This document shows positions 9,435-16,839 of a stretch of DNA of 64,000 nucleotides, one piece after another (positions within the stretch are counted from its first letter, which is position 1; each line of letters starts with the position of its first letter). Source of the stretch: Acinetobacter colistiniresistens (GTDB taxonomy: Bacteria; Pseudomonadota; Gammaproteobacteria; Pseudomonadales; Moraxellaceae); the NCBI RefSeq assembly GCF_000413935.1, contig NZ_KE340378.1, forward strand, positions 340,627 through 404,626, in the 5' to 3' direction. Below the pieces are notes generated by a model, which did no database searches, was not told the origin of the DNA, and was given only the letters and a program-made list of their open reading frames with translations. The position numbers were made by a program, and so were the translations under genes.

Positions 9435-10607
9435 TTAGAGCGTACGTGAAATTAGTTCTTTCATGATTTCATTGGTACCTGCATAGATACGATTGGCACG
9501 GTTGTCGATGTAAGCACGGGCAATTGGATATTCCAGCATATAACCATAGCCGCCATGTAGTTGTAAGCAATCATCCACGACTTTTGAGAACATATCTGAA
9601 ATCTTGTATTTGGCAGCGGCTGCGGCATCAACCCCCAAGCTTTCTTCGAGTTGGAGTTCCATACATCGATCCAGATAGGTTCGACAGAAATCAATTTCAG
9701 TACGTAATTCTGCCAGTTTAAAGCGAGTATTTTGGAAGGTACTAATCGCTTTGCCGAAGGCTTTACGGTCTTTGGTGTATTGTACCGTATGGGCAAAGGC
9801 AGCTTCTGCCCCTGCTTGGCAGATAATCGCCACTAACATACGCTCCCAAGCCAATTCTTTCATCAGCATGATGAAGCCCATACCTTCCATACCCAGTAGG
9901 TTTTCTTTCGGGACACGGACATTGTCAAAGAACAATTCACAGGTATCTTGACCTTTCATGCCGATTTTATTCAAAGGCTTACCTTTGCTAAAGCCTGCAC
10001 GATCTGCTTCCACAATAAGTAATGATAAATTGGCTGAACCTTTTTCATTGTTGCCAGTCTTACAGACCACAATCGCCATATCGCAGAGATAACCATTGGT
10101 AATAAAGATCTTTGAACCATTGATGACGTATTCGTCACCATCAAGTACTGCAGTCGTCCGCACGGCCTGAAGATCTGAACCTGTTCCTGGCTCAGTCATG
10201 GCAATGGCGGTGACCGCTTCACCTGTGGCCATCTTCGGTAACCAGTGTTGTTTCTGTACTTCATTACCAAAGTTGTTGATATAGTTGGCGACAATGTCTG
10301 AATGCAAAGAGAAACCTGTGCTTGAATCCATGGCATAGGCTTGTTCTTCAATGAGAATCATGCTGTAAAGGCGATCGACTCCTGAACCCCCGTATTGCTC
10401 TGGCATGGTCGTACAGAGCAAGCCAAGTTCACCTGCCTTATTCCATAAGTCACGATCCACATGTTGTTGCTTCTCATATTTTTCAATATTGGGAACCACT
10501 TCTTTTTCATAGAATTTGCGCACGGTTTCGCGGAAGGCTTCGTGATCTGAAGTAAACAGTTTGCGTGGGAGCATGTTTGGAACTGGACGAATAGCACCTG
10601 ATTGCAT
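9435..10607 (-). CDS. Acyl-CoA dehydrogenase, long-chain (LCAD-like) type
   Basis: A 390-residue FAD enzyme that makes the 2,3 double bond in acyl-CoA during beta-oxidation. Family motifs are present: AMTEPGTGSDLQAVRT (FAD and substrate contact), QLHGGYGYM and IYAGTNEIMKELI near the end. The usual medium-chain catalytic Glu of IYEGT is Ala here. Instead Glu255 in LAWERML matches the position used by long-chain and isovaleryl-CoA dehydrogenases, and YxGTNEIMKELI is typical of LCAD. It probably acts on long-chain or branched substrates and lies near almA, although in the opposite direction. Confidence 0.85.
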   Translation of the reverse strand: MQSGAIRPVPNMLPRKLFTSDHEAFRETVRKFYEKEVVPNIEKYEKQQHVDRDLWNKAGELGLLCTTMPEQYGGSGVDRLYSMILIEEQAYAMDSSTGFSLHSDIVANYINNFGNEVQKQHWLPKMATGEAVTAIAMTEPGTGSDLQAVRTTAVLDGDEYVINGSKIFITNGYLCDMAIVVCKTGNNEKGSANLSLLIVEADRAGFSKGKPLNKIGMKGQDTCELFFDNVRVPKENLLGMEGMGFIMLMKELAWERMLVAIICQAGAEAAFAHTVQYTKDRKAFGKAISTFQNTRFKLAELRTEIDFCRTYLDRCMELQLEESLGVDAAAAAKYKISDMFSKVVDDCLQLHGGYGYMLEYPIARAYIDNRANRIYAGTNEIMKELISRTL

Positions 10608-10794
10608 TTGTTATTTTTCCCTAGTGTGTTGGATTTAAATCTTCTTGCTCACCATACAAGAAATCGAAAATAGTGAACAATGTGATCAATGCTCAATTTG
10701 ATTGATGTATTTGGTCACTTGAGAAAAATCTCTAAGAACTTCATCGGGGAGATCAGGTACACTATGGGAAAATTGTTGCATTGCGGAGCCCATC

Positions 10795-11052
10795 ATGTCT
10801 GATGAAATGACACTGGAACAGCGTAAGGTCGTGTATCGTGCACGTCGTGGTTTAAAAGAAATTGACGTGTATTTTGATCCCTATGTTAAAAACTACTATT
10901 TGACTGCCGATGCGGCAGAAAAAGCCTTATTTGCCGAGCTTGTCGATCAAGAAGACCCCGATTTATTGGACTGGTTTATGGAGGTTGGGGAACCGCCTCG
11001 TGCAGAATTAAAAGACTTTATTCTCAAACTCAAACATTATGTACACGGCTAA
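10795..11052 (+). CDS. sdhE: SdhE, FAD assembly factor for succinate dehydrogenase
   Basis: An 85-residue all-helical protein with the SdhE signature RARRGLKEIDVYFDPY, including the RGxxE motif, and the later DLLDWFMEVGEPPRAEL. SdhE helps covalent flavination of SdhA. Length is normal. The start codon is at 10795. The next gene overlaps its end by 14 bases, as with ygfY-ygfX in enterobacteria, which supports the assignment. Confidence 0.9.
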   Translation: MSDEMTLEQRKVVYRARRGLKEIDVYFDPYVKNYYLTADAAEKALFAELVDQEDPDLLDWFMEVGEPPRAELKDFILKLKHYVHG

Positions 11053-11434
11053 GCATGTTTTTGAGTTGCAATACAGCAGGTTTGCGTTTGTGTTGCAACT
11101 CTTGCTGTTTATCTTCCTCCTGAGTTTACTTTATGCTTTAGTCACCCTTGGATGGTGGCTACTTAGTCTTGTGGGAATGACGATCTCGTGGTTCTTTTTC
11201 TTGAGGCAGCCTCAGATCCGACGCTTTGAATACTTAGATCATCAGCACTGTTCATTCGAATTTTCTGATCCTGCATTAAAAATTCAGCGTAGGCAGATCG
11301 TCAAAATATTGGATCACCAACTCTATATTGCCGTGTATTTTTCTCATGAAAAGCATAAAACTTGCATCGTCTGGTGGGATCAATTGTCACATTCGCAATG
11401 GAAAAAGTTAAAAATACGCGCAAAACTCAGCTAA
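11039..11434 (+). CDS. Small membrane protein, YgfX-like partner of SdhE
   Basis: A 131-residue protein with two adjacent membrane helices (residues about 17-36 and 38-56), then a soluble C-terminal half rich in beta-type residues and ending SHSQWKKLKIRAKLS. It overlaps sdhE by 14 bases and must be co-translated. Size, topology and neighbour match the YgfX/CptA family; similarity was judged by eye, and the function in Acinetobacter is not known. Confidence 0.65.
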   Translation: MYTAKHVFELQYSRFAFVLQLLLFIFLLSLLYALVTLGWWLLSLVGMTISWFFFLRQPQIRRFEYLDHQHCSFEFSDPALKIQRRQIVKILDHQLYIAVYFSHEKHKTCIVWWDQLSHSQWKKLKIRAKLS

Positions 11435-11572
11435 TTGTTAGACAATTATACAACTGTAAAAAATATATAATAATATAAATTTCATAAACTTATCTTATTT
11501 TCATCGCTATTTTTTTTAAATTGTTAGATTAAATACTCTAAAAAATCGTGAAAGTCATGATTGTCAGACAAT
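11432..11572. repeat. Repeated palindrome ATTGTYAGACAAT in the sdhE-mini-gene intergenic region
   Basis: Two near-identical 13-bp palindromes occur: ATTGTTAGACAAT (11434-11446, inside the longer palindrome TAATTGTTAGACAATTA at 11432-11448) and ATTGTCAGACAAT at 11560-11572. A third partial copy, ATTGTTAGATT, lies at 11520-11530. The form resembles sites of GntR-family repressors. The last copy is about 70 bases before the start of the first mini-gene. Confidence 0.5.
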
Positions 11573-11641
11573 CTGGCGATCAAGTCTGATTTATTTTCGT
11601 TAAAGTACAAACACCAACGTAAAGGGTGGTGGAGGTTCTAA

Positions 11642-11848
11642 ATGGAAATTCCAACATGGTCGTTTCTGGTGATCGCAATCATTTTTGCGATTGTAGTAGG
11701 AAGAGCAGGAACTTTACTCAGGGAATATCTTGAATCACGTCAACCACAAATTGCAGTGATCAAGAGAAAGAGATTGAAAGTGTCGTCAATATATCACTCT
11801 CCCGTGAATATCGATGATGAACGCCAATCTAGTATCTATCAAAAATAG
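11642..11848 (+). CDS. Small single-span membrane protein (mini-gene 1)
   Basis: A 68-residue protein starting MEIPTWSFLVIAIIFAIVVG. One membrane helix (about residues 6-22) is followed by RAGTLLREYLESR and a basic, polar tail. It has a strong ribosome site (GGAGG) 7 bases before the ATG. The first 33 residues are closely repeated in the next gene. Not recognised as a named family. Confidence 0.7.
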   Translation: MEIPTWSFLVIAIIFAIVVGRAGTLLREYLESRQPQIAVIKRKRLKVSSIYHSPVNIDDERQSSIYQK

Positions 11849-11871
11849 ATACACAAGTGTAGGAGGTCTCT

Positions 11872-11973
11872 ATGGAGATTTCAATGTGGATGTTTCTAGT
11901 AATTGCAATCGTTATGGCGATCGTAGTAGGAAGAGCTGGAACATTACTCAAGGATTATTTTCAACAAAACTAA
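11872..11973 (+). CDS. 33-residue membrane miniprotein (mini-gene 2, paralogue of mini-gene 1)
   Basis: Encodes 33 residues: MEISMWMFLVIAIVMAIVVG followed by RAGTLLKDYFQQN. It aligns without gaps to the first 33 residues of the preceding gene, sharing LVIAI, AIVVGRAGTLL and an aromatic after the basic turn. A strong AGGAGG site lies 6 bases before ATG, and a hairpin-T terminator follows. Codon differences between the copies include silent changes, which supports real translation. Function unknown; it could be a membrane-complex accessory peptide. Confidence 0.7.
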   Translation: MEISMWMFLVIAIVMAIVVGRAGTLLKDYFQQN

Positions 11974-12007
11974 AATATAAAGAGTTTCACGATTTTACCA
12001 GTTAATA

Positions 12008-12046
12008 AGTAGCATGTGCTGAACCGTCGCAATGCTACTTTTTTTT
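12008..12046 (+). terminator. Terminator after the mini-genes
   Basis: AGTAGCAT (12008-12015) pairs with ATGCTACT (12032-12039) and is followed by eight T bases. Confidence 0.8.
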
Positions 12047-12207
12047 GCCTGAAATTTCTGTTGATGTGCTCAATTGTCAATTCTTTCGTCTGTGAATTGT
12101 GTCAAAATGTCCAAGTTAAAATTAGAGCAATTACTCTTTAATTCAAGTTTTGCATCTGATAATGTACAGCTAAAAGGAAAAAACAAATTATTAGAGGGAC
12201 AGGAAGT

Positions 12208-13323
12208 ATGTCTAAACTCCATAAAATTGGACAAGGTGTGGCGGTTGCTGTTTTGGCAACATCAATGCTGTCAGGATGTTCATATGTGATTAAAACAGGT
12301 GCTAATGTGGCACTTGGTTTTGGTGAAAAACATATTGTTCCACCGATTTTGGCAATGGATGATGCTGAAATGGTGTGTAATTCAGGTAATGCCCTAACGC
12401 CAGCGGTGATGTCGACCAAAGATATGGGCGCTGATCCGACCCGTATGGCCGTTTTACTTTATACCGCAGCTGGCGTTTGTGCTGAAAATCAGGCCTTGGA
12501 AGCAGAGTTACGCTATTTACGTGCATCCAAAGCAGGTCAGGTTTCTGAGGCACAAGATGCGCGTATTGAGCAAAAACGTTGGGCTGCGATTGCGGCGGAA
12601 CGTCAATATGCAGGCTATCAGTTATTTGCTCACCGTTGGGAAACTAAATATAAATATAAACTAGGTGATTCATGCCCAACCATGCGGAATGATCTCGATC
12701 AGACCGTTTATTTACTTGGGATGGTGAGTGGTCTACAAGCCATGACCAATGATATTAATTCAGGTGGTGCAGTCAACGTGCCAAAGGATATTGCCGGGAT
12801 TGTTGAACGCGGTATGGCCTGCTTGGACAATGAAAAATTTTGGGGCGCACCAATGGCGACCCGTGCCGTGATCTGGACTTTATTGCCAGGAGCGGGTGAT
12901 GGTAAGCCTGAACCCTATGCCACCATGAAGCAGTCTATGGCCATTGGTGAGAAGAAGGGCGTTCGTTTAGCCCATGCACTCTATGCGGTTGCTGCGCAAG
13001 CCAGTGGTGATGATGCTAAATTACGTGATGCATTCCGTTCTTATGCTGCAGCGACTGGAGATGATAAGCCTGCGAATCCACAGTTTCGTTTGATTGATAG
13101 AATGGCGGGTTTAATGGTGCGTGGTATTGCAGATCGCTACTGGACTGAGCATACCGGTGTCAGAGCAGGCGATGAAGGTTTAACCACATTCTGGGATGAT
13201 AAACAAGAAAGTTCGGCAGAATTAGACTCGCTGTTTGATGGGGGTGAAGGGGCACCTGCACCAGATCAAGCCGCTCCTGCACCAGATCAAGCTGCACCAG
13301 CACAAGAAACACCAGCTGAGTAA
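12208..13323 (+). CDS. Lipoprotein, possible TatT-like TRAP-associated component
   Basis: A 371-residue protein with a lipoprotein signal (hydrophobic stretch ending SMLSGC, Cys23 acylated). The mature part is alanine-rich and helical, with AVLLYTAAGVCAENQALEAELRY and LRDAFRSYAAATGD suggesting TPR-like packing. It ends in a low-complexity tail PAPDQAAPAPDQAAPAQE. It precedes a rhombosortase-like gene and two TRAP permeases. Its architecture resembles the TatT lipoproteins that partner substrate-binding proteins of TRAP transporters, but this is judged by eye and context. An unrelated outer-membrane lipoprotein is possible. The start has an AGGAAG site. Confidence 0.6.
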   Translation: MSKLHKIGQGVAVAVLATSMLSGCSYVIKTGANVALGFGEKHIVPPILAMDDAEMVCNSGNALTPAVMSTKDMGADPTRMAVLLYTAAGVCAENQALEAELRYLRASKAGQVSEAQDARIEQKRWAAIAAERQYAGYQLFAHRWETKYKYKLGDSCPTMRNDLDQTVYLLGMVSGLQAMTNDINSGGAVNVPKDIAGIVERGMACLDNEKFWGAPMATRAVIWTLLPGAGDGKPEPYATMKQSMAIGEKKGVRLAHALYAVAAQASGDDAKLRDAFRSYAAATGDDKPANPQFRLIDRMAGLMVRGIADRYWTEHTGVRAGDEGLTTFWDDKQESSAELDSLFDGGEGAPAPDQAAPAPDQAAPAQETPAE

Positions 13324-13335
13324 CCTGAATTAAAC

Positions 13336-13384
13336 GACCTTTTATAAGGGAAGCATCTAAACTTATAAAAGGTCTGTTTTTTTC
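13336..13384 (+). terminator. Terminator after the lipoprotein gene
   Basis: GACCTTTTATAAG (13336-13348) is exactly complementary to CTTATAAAAGGTC (13362-13374), followed by a T-rich tail. It separates the lipoprotein from the rhombosortase-like gene. Confidence 0.85.
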
Positions 13385-13400
13385 AAGAGGTGAGCGATAA

Positions 13401-13979
13401 ATGAAAGATCAAATATGGATAAGGAAAATCATTTTGATCGCGATATGTATTTCCATATCGGCTTGTCTGCAAGTGTTTGCTGATCATTTCATTTATTGGC
13501 GACCCATTTTACTCACCGAATTCTGGCGCATCTGGACCGCGCACTGGGTGCATGTCGGTTGGATTCATTTTCTACTCAATATGATGGCCTTCGCTTGCTT
13601 GCCATTTATTTTTCCGCATGTACGCAATTGGCATTTGGGTGCATTGCTGTTGATTCTGCCCCCATTCATTAGTCTGATTTTTTATTTTTATTTACCTTAT
13701 GTTGATGCTTATGCAGGACTTTCTGGTGTCTTGCATGGTCTCTATACCGCAGTCGGTGTGGTGTATTTGCAATATAAGAATGAAAGGAAATTTGCAATCT
13801 TGGTACTGGCATTGATTGCTGCCAAACTGATTTGGGAAAATACCTTTGGACAAACAGGTACAGCGCAGTTGATAGGGAGTCCTGTGTTGACCGAAGCACA
13901 TTTGATCGGCGCCATTGGCGGTCTGCTCTGCGGTGTGAGTTATTTATTGATAAAAAATATAAAAATTAGAATGTCATGA
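13401..13979 (+). CDS. Rhombosortase-like rhomboid intramembrane serine protease
   Basis: A 192-residue membrane protein with about six helices. It has HWVHVGWIHFLLNMMAF (family H..N motif in helix 2), the nucleophile motif AGLSGVLHG (Ser in GLSG) and EAHLIGAIGGLLCG carrying the general-base His. These match rhombosortases, short rhomboids that cut the C-terminal GlyGly-CTERM anchors of certain exported proteins. No GlyGly-CTERM protein was seen in this window, so the substrate lies elsewhere. It has its own GAGGTG ribosome site behind a terminator. Good confidence in the rhomboid fold, somewhat lower in the rhombosortase subclass. Confidence 0.8.
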   Translation: MKDQIWIRKIILIAICISISACLQVFADHFIYWRPILLTEFWRIWTAHWVHVGWIHFLLNMMAFACLPFIFPHVRNWHLGALLLILPPFISLIFYFYLPYVDAYAGLSGVLHGLYTAVGVVYLQYKNERKFAILVLALIAAKLIWENTFGQTGTAQLIGSPVLTEAHLIGAIGGLLCGVSYLLIKNIKIRMS

Positions 13980-14024
13980 TCATCTGATAAATAGACTTAA
14001 TAATATTTCAGTGGGTACGTAGAG

Positions 14025-14124
14025 GGATTGGTTATAAAGAGGATAAATCTATTCTCTATCGGCCATGTACATTGAAGATTCAGCATCTTCGGAGGGATGT
14101 TGATTACAAGAAACTGGAATAGAT
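14025..14124 (+). promoter_or_regulatory. Conserved two-hairpin leader of TRAP permease 1
   Basis: This leader matches the one before the second TRAP permease over about 100 nt. Hairpin 1 pairs AGAGGATA (14038-14045) with TATTCTCT (14050-14057). Hairpin 2 pairs CAGCATC (14081-14087) with GATGTTG (14096-14102) using a G-U pair where copy 2 has A-U. Hairpin 2 ends 22 bases before the start codon in both copies. A short reading frame overlaps it. Stems preserved despite base changes suggest selection on RNA structure. Confidence 0.55.
14072..14122 (+). CDS. Possible upstream leader ORF of TRAP permease 1 (TTG start)
   Basis: A 16-codon frame starting TTG and containing IQHLRRDVDYKKLE. It ends in TAG two bases before the permease ATG and is in a different frame from it. 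The leader of the second permease has the same frame with IQHLRMDVDNNKLE and the same spacing. Two of the five codon differences are silent. The start codon is weak and no clear ribosome site precedes it, so this may only reflect RNA conservation. Confidence 0.3.
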   Translation: MKIQHLRRDVDYKKLE

Positions 14125-16335
14125 ATGCAACATGATGAACAGAAAAAATCTGGGTTAGGTCTATTAAGTTATATTTGGACCGAGTGGATATCAACTTTTG
14201 TTATCCTTTTTTTACTGCTTATGACTTTGATTATTGGTACTGGAGAAATGATCCATGGCCAGTTATTACGGATGGGGGAGCGTCTGTATGGCGACCCTGC
14301 AATTGGAATGCAGTATTCATTCCTTCGTGCGGAACCCGAAAAGCCCACCTGTGATCGCCACCCGAATATTGAGGCGCAAGTTCAAGAGCAAATGCGGATC
14401 AATGCCGCGGATGAATTTGCCAGTATGTTTGGCGCCGCATCGAAGGCCGATGTCCGTGCTTCTCTCCTAGCAGCAAAACAACAGTGCGAAGAAAAATACC
14501 AGTTTTATGATAAAGCAATCACATATATTGAAGCTCATCCAAGTGTACGAACTTATCGTCAGATTGAAACGAGTTTCTTTGGTATCTTCAAATTCGGGAC
14601 AGAGAATCGTGCTTTATTCTTGGTGATTATGGTGGTGTTCGCTGCAATCAGTGCCACTTTAAAGACGCATCATATTGGCTTACGTAGCCCAGCGACGAAA
14701 ATTGATTTCCGCATTTATAGTATTGCCATGTTGATCGGCAATGGATTATTGACTTCATCTGTCATTAGCCAATATCGATCAGTCATGAATGCTGGTGTGC
14801 CAATTAGCTCAGAAATGACACTGATATACTGGTTGTGGATGATTTTGTTTGCAGTACTGACGCTGATTAGCCTGTATCAGTTAATTAAATCACCAACGCC
14901 AACACGAGCGGGAGGGAGTATTGGTTTGGCCTTTCTCAGTGTACCTCTCTATGCCTATATGGCGATTATTACAGGGGGCGCTTTTACTTTCTTTATGGCC
15001 TATCCCATGGGGCAAGGGATCTATCTGGGCCAGTTGGTCGAGTTCTCGAGTATTTTCCTGAATCTGGCCTTGTTTATCTGGGCGGGGATGCTATTGAAAC
15101 AGACGAGGATTGTCGACTTGTTTCTCAATATCTTGCGTCCCTGGAATCTCGCTCCCGAAACCTTAACCTGGTTGATCTTAATTGCTGCGGCTTTGCCGAC
15201 TGCTTACACTGGTGCTTCCGGTATTTTCGTCATTGCAGCAGGTGCAATTATTTATAAAGAAGTCTGGAATGCGGGCGGGCGCCGTCAATTTGCTTTGGCG
15301 GCTACTGCACTTTCAGGTTCATTGGGGGTCGTACTTCGACCATGTTTATTGATTGTGGTGGTAGCTTCCTTAAATAAGGAAGTGACCACGGACCTGCTGT
15401 ATCAATATGGCATGTATACCTTCCTGTTAACTTCAACCTTATTCTTGGTCATTGCGCTACTCTTTGCCGAGCAGAAATTTAGAATTGCACCCTTTAAAGT
15501 AGCCTTGCCGAAATCATTGCGTGCATTTGTACCTGTATCGCCTTATATCGTGATTTTTATTCTGATCTGGTTGTTCTATAAACATGCATTAGCCACAGAT
15601 CTAAATGAATTTACCGCACCAGTAATGATGCCTGTGATTTTATTGCTGATGGTGTTATTTGATAAATTACGTAAAGAGCCTGCACCTTTAGCAGCTGTTG
15701 GGCATTGGGACAGTACGCTGAATAGTTACACCATTCCTGCGGATGGTTCTCAGCCTGCTGCACCGATCAATCCCGAAGATGATCCGCGTAATCCTGTGCG
15801 CCGTGTTTCTTTCGGCAAAGCATTACATGCAGCAACCAGCGAGACAGTTGGGCATATTGGGGCTTTGGTGATCTTAATGGCGCTTTCAGTCAGTGTCGGC
15901 GGGTTCCTTGAACAGATTCATATCATGGAAACTTTCCCGCAAAATATTAACAGTACCTATCTGGTGATTACCCTGATTGTGCTGCTGATGATTTTTGTCG
16001 GTATGATTATGGACCCTTTCGGTGCGGTGATTTTAATCACGGCGACAGTTGCACCCGTGGCTTATCAGTATGGAATTGATCCCGTACATTTCTGGATGAT
16101 TGCCTTGATTGGCTTTGAACTGGGATATGTGACACCGCCAGTTGCACTGAATCATTTGCTGGCACGGCAGTCAATTGGTGATGCGGAAGTGGCGGAAGCA
16201 GATGCTGAAGTGCGAGATCAGCCTTTTTTCTATCGTTATGAGCGCTGGATTCTCCCCTTACTGGTAATGGTTCCTGCGATTTTGATGATTGCTTATCTGC
16301 CTTATAGTTTTAACCTGTTTGGCTGGTATAGCTAG
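14125..16335 (+). CDS. Fused TRAP transporter permease (DctQM type), copy 1
   Basis: A 736-residue inner-membrane protein. A first helix (about 21-42) is followed by a soluble stretch of some 120 residues. Three more helices (about 165-183, 197-216, 230-252) complete a DctQ-like unit, then a DctM-like half with many helices (motifs IPTAYTGASG-like ALPTAYTGASGIFVIAAGA, DPFGAVILI, ELGYVTPPVALNHLLA). TRAP permeases use ion gradients to import organic acids or similar solutes delivered by a binding protein; none is encoded here. The insert holds two cysteines (in PEKPTCDRHP and AKQQCEEKYQF) shared with copy 2. The substrate cannot be read from the sequence. Confidence 0.85.
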   Translation: MQHDEQKKSGLGLLSYIWTEWISTFVILFLLLMTLIIGTGEMIHGQLLRMGERLYGDPAIGMQYSFLRAEPEKPTCDRHPNIEAQVQEQMRINAADEFASMFGAASKADVRASLLAAKQQCEEKYQFYDKAITYIEAHPSVRTYRQIETSFFGIFKFGTENRALFLVIMVVFAAISATLKTHHIGLRSPATKIDFRIYSIAMLIGNGLLTSSVISQYRSVMNAGVPISSEMTLIYWLWMILFAVLTLISLYQLIKSPTPTRAGGSIGLAFLSVPLYAYMAIITGGAFTFFMAYPMGQGIYLGQLVEFSSIFLNLALFIWAGMLLKQTRIVDLFLNILRPWNLAPETLTWLILIAAALPTAYTGASGIFVIAAGAIIYKEVWNAGGRRQFALAATALSGSLGVVLRPCLLIVVVASLNKEVTTDLLYQYGMYTFLLTSTLFLVIALLFAEQKFRIAPFKVALPKSLRAFVPVSPYIVIFILIWLFYKHALATDLNEFTAPVMMPVILLLMVLFDKLRKEPAPLAAVGHWDSTLNSYTIPADGSQPAAPINPEDDPRNPVRRVSFGKALHAATSETVGHIGALVILMALSVSVGGFLEQIHIMETFPQNINSTYLVITLIVLLMIFVGMIMDPFGAVILITATVAPVAYQYGIDPVHFWMIALIGFELGYVTPPVALNHLLARQSIGDAEVAEADAEVRDQPFFYRYERWILPLLVMVPAILMIAYLPYSFNLFGWYS

Positions 16336-16352
16336 TTTTGGTATTTAAAAAT

Positions 16353-16380
16353 CAAACAAGTGCCTTCGGGCGCTTGTTTG
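16353..16380 (+). terminator. Hairpin after TRAP permease 1
   Basis: CAAACAAGTGC pairs with GCGCTTGTTTG around CTTCGG, eleven pairs including one G-U. It lies 17 bases after the stop codon. The T tail is poor, so it may act as an RNA 3' end or attenuator between the paralogues. Confidence 0.65.
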
Positions 16381-16737
16381 TGTTCAAGAAAACGCGATTT
16401 GTTGATCAGCATGGCGGATCAACCCAGAACAAGAGAATAACTAGAGCTGGATTGAGATTTGTGACAATTATTATGTGATTAAAATGACATTTTGAGATCG
16501 ATATAGTTATGTTATAAATAGACTGAAAAGATGGAATAGCTTGCTTTAGAGTTGAATTCTCTGATCGTGGAGGGAACGGTAAAAGTTTATTTAGGTTGTT
16601 AAATTTGTAATCAAATAAGGATGAAATGCGAGGGTAATCGAGAGAGTACATATAAATTGATAAAAACAACCAATAAAAAAGTGATTGCAGTCATTCTTTT
16701 TTCTAGAAGTTTGCTGCAAATTTAAGCGGTTTAAAAA
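16381..16737. other. Intergenic stretch between the two TRAP permeases
   Basis: AT-rich, without a supported reading frame. It probably holds the promoter of the second permease; several TATAAT-like strings occur (for example near 16512-16520), but none stands out with a good -35 element. Confidence 0.4.
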
Positions 16738-16839
16738 GGATTGGTGATTCGATGGGTAAATGCATTTATCTATCAACCATGGACAGCGCATGATTCAACA
16801 TCTTCGGATGGATGTTGATAACAATAAATTGGAATAGAC
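16738..16839 (+). promoter_or_regulatory. Conserved two-hairpin leader of TRAP permease 2
   Basis: Homologous to the leader of permease 1. Hairpin 1 pairs GATGGGTAAA (16751-16760) with TTTATCTATC (16765-16774), ten pairs with two G-U. Hairpin 2 pairs CAACATC (16796-16802) with GATGTTG (16811-16817). Its end is 22 bases before the ATG, as in copy 1. The inner part can also fold as CATC-TTCG-GATG with a UUCG tetraloop. Confidence 0.55.
16790..16837 (+). CDS. Possible upstream leader ORF of TRAP permease 2 (ATG start)
   Basis: A 15-residue frame, ATG followed by IQHLRMDVDNNKLE, ending in TAG two bases before the permease ATG. It corresponds to the frame before permease 1. The permease itself lacks a strong ribosome site, so translational coupling to this frame is conceivable. 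No clear ribosome site precedes the short frame. Confidence 0.35.
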   Translation: MIQHLRMDVDNNKLE

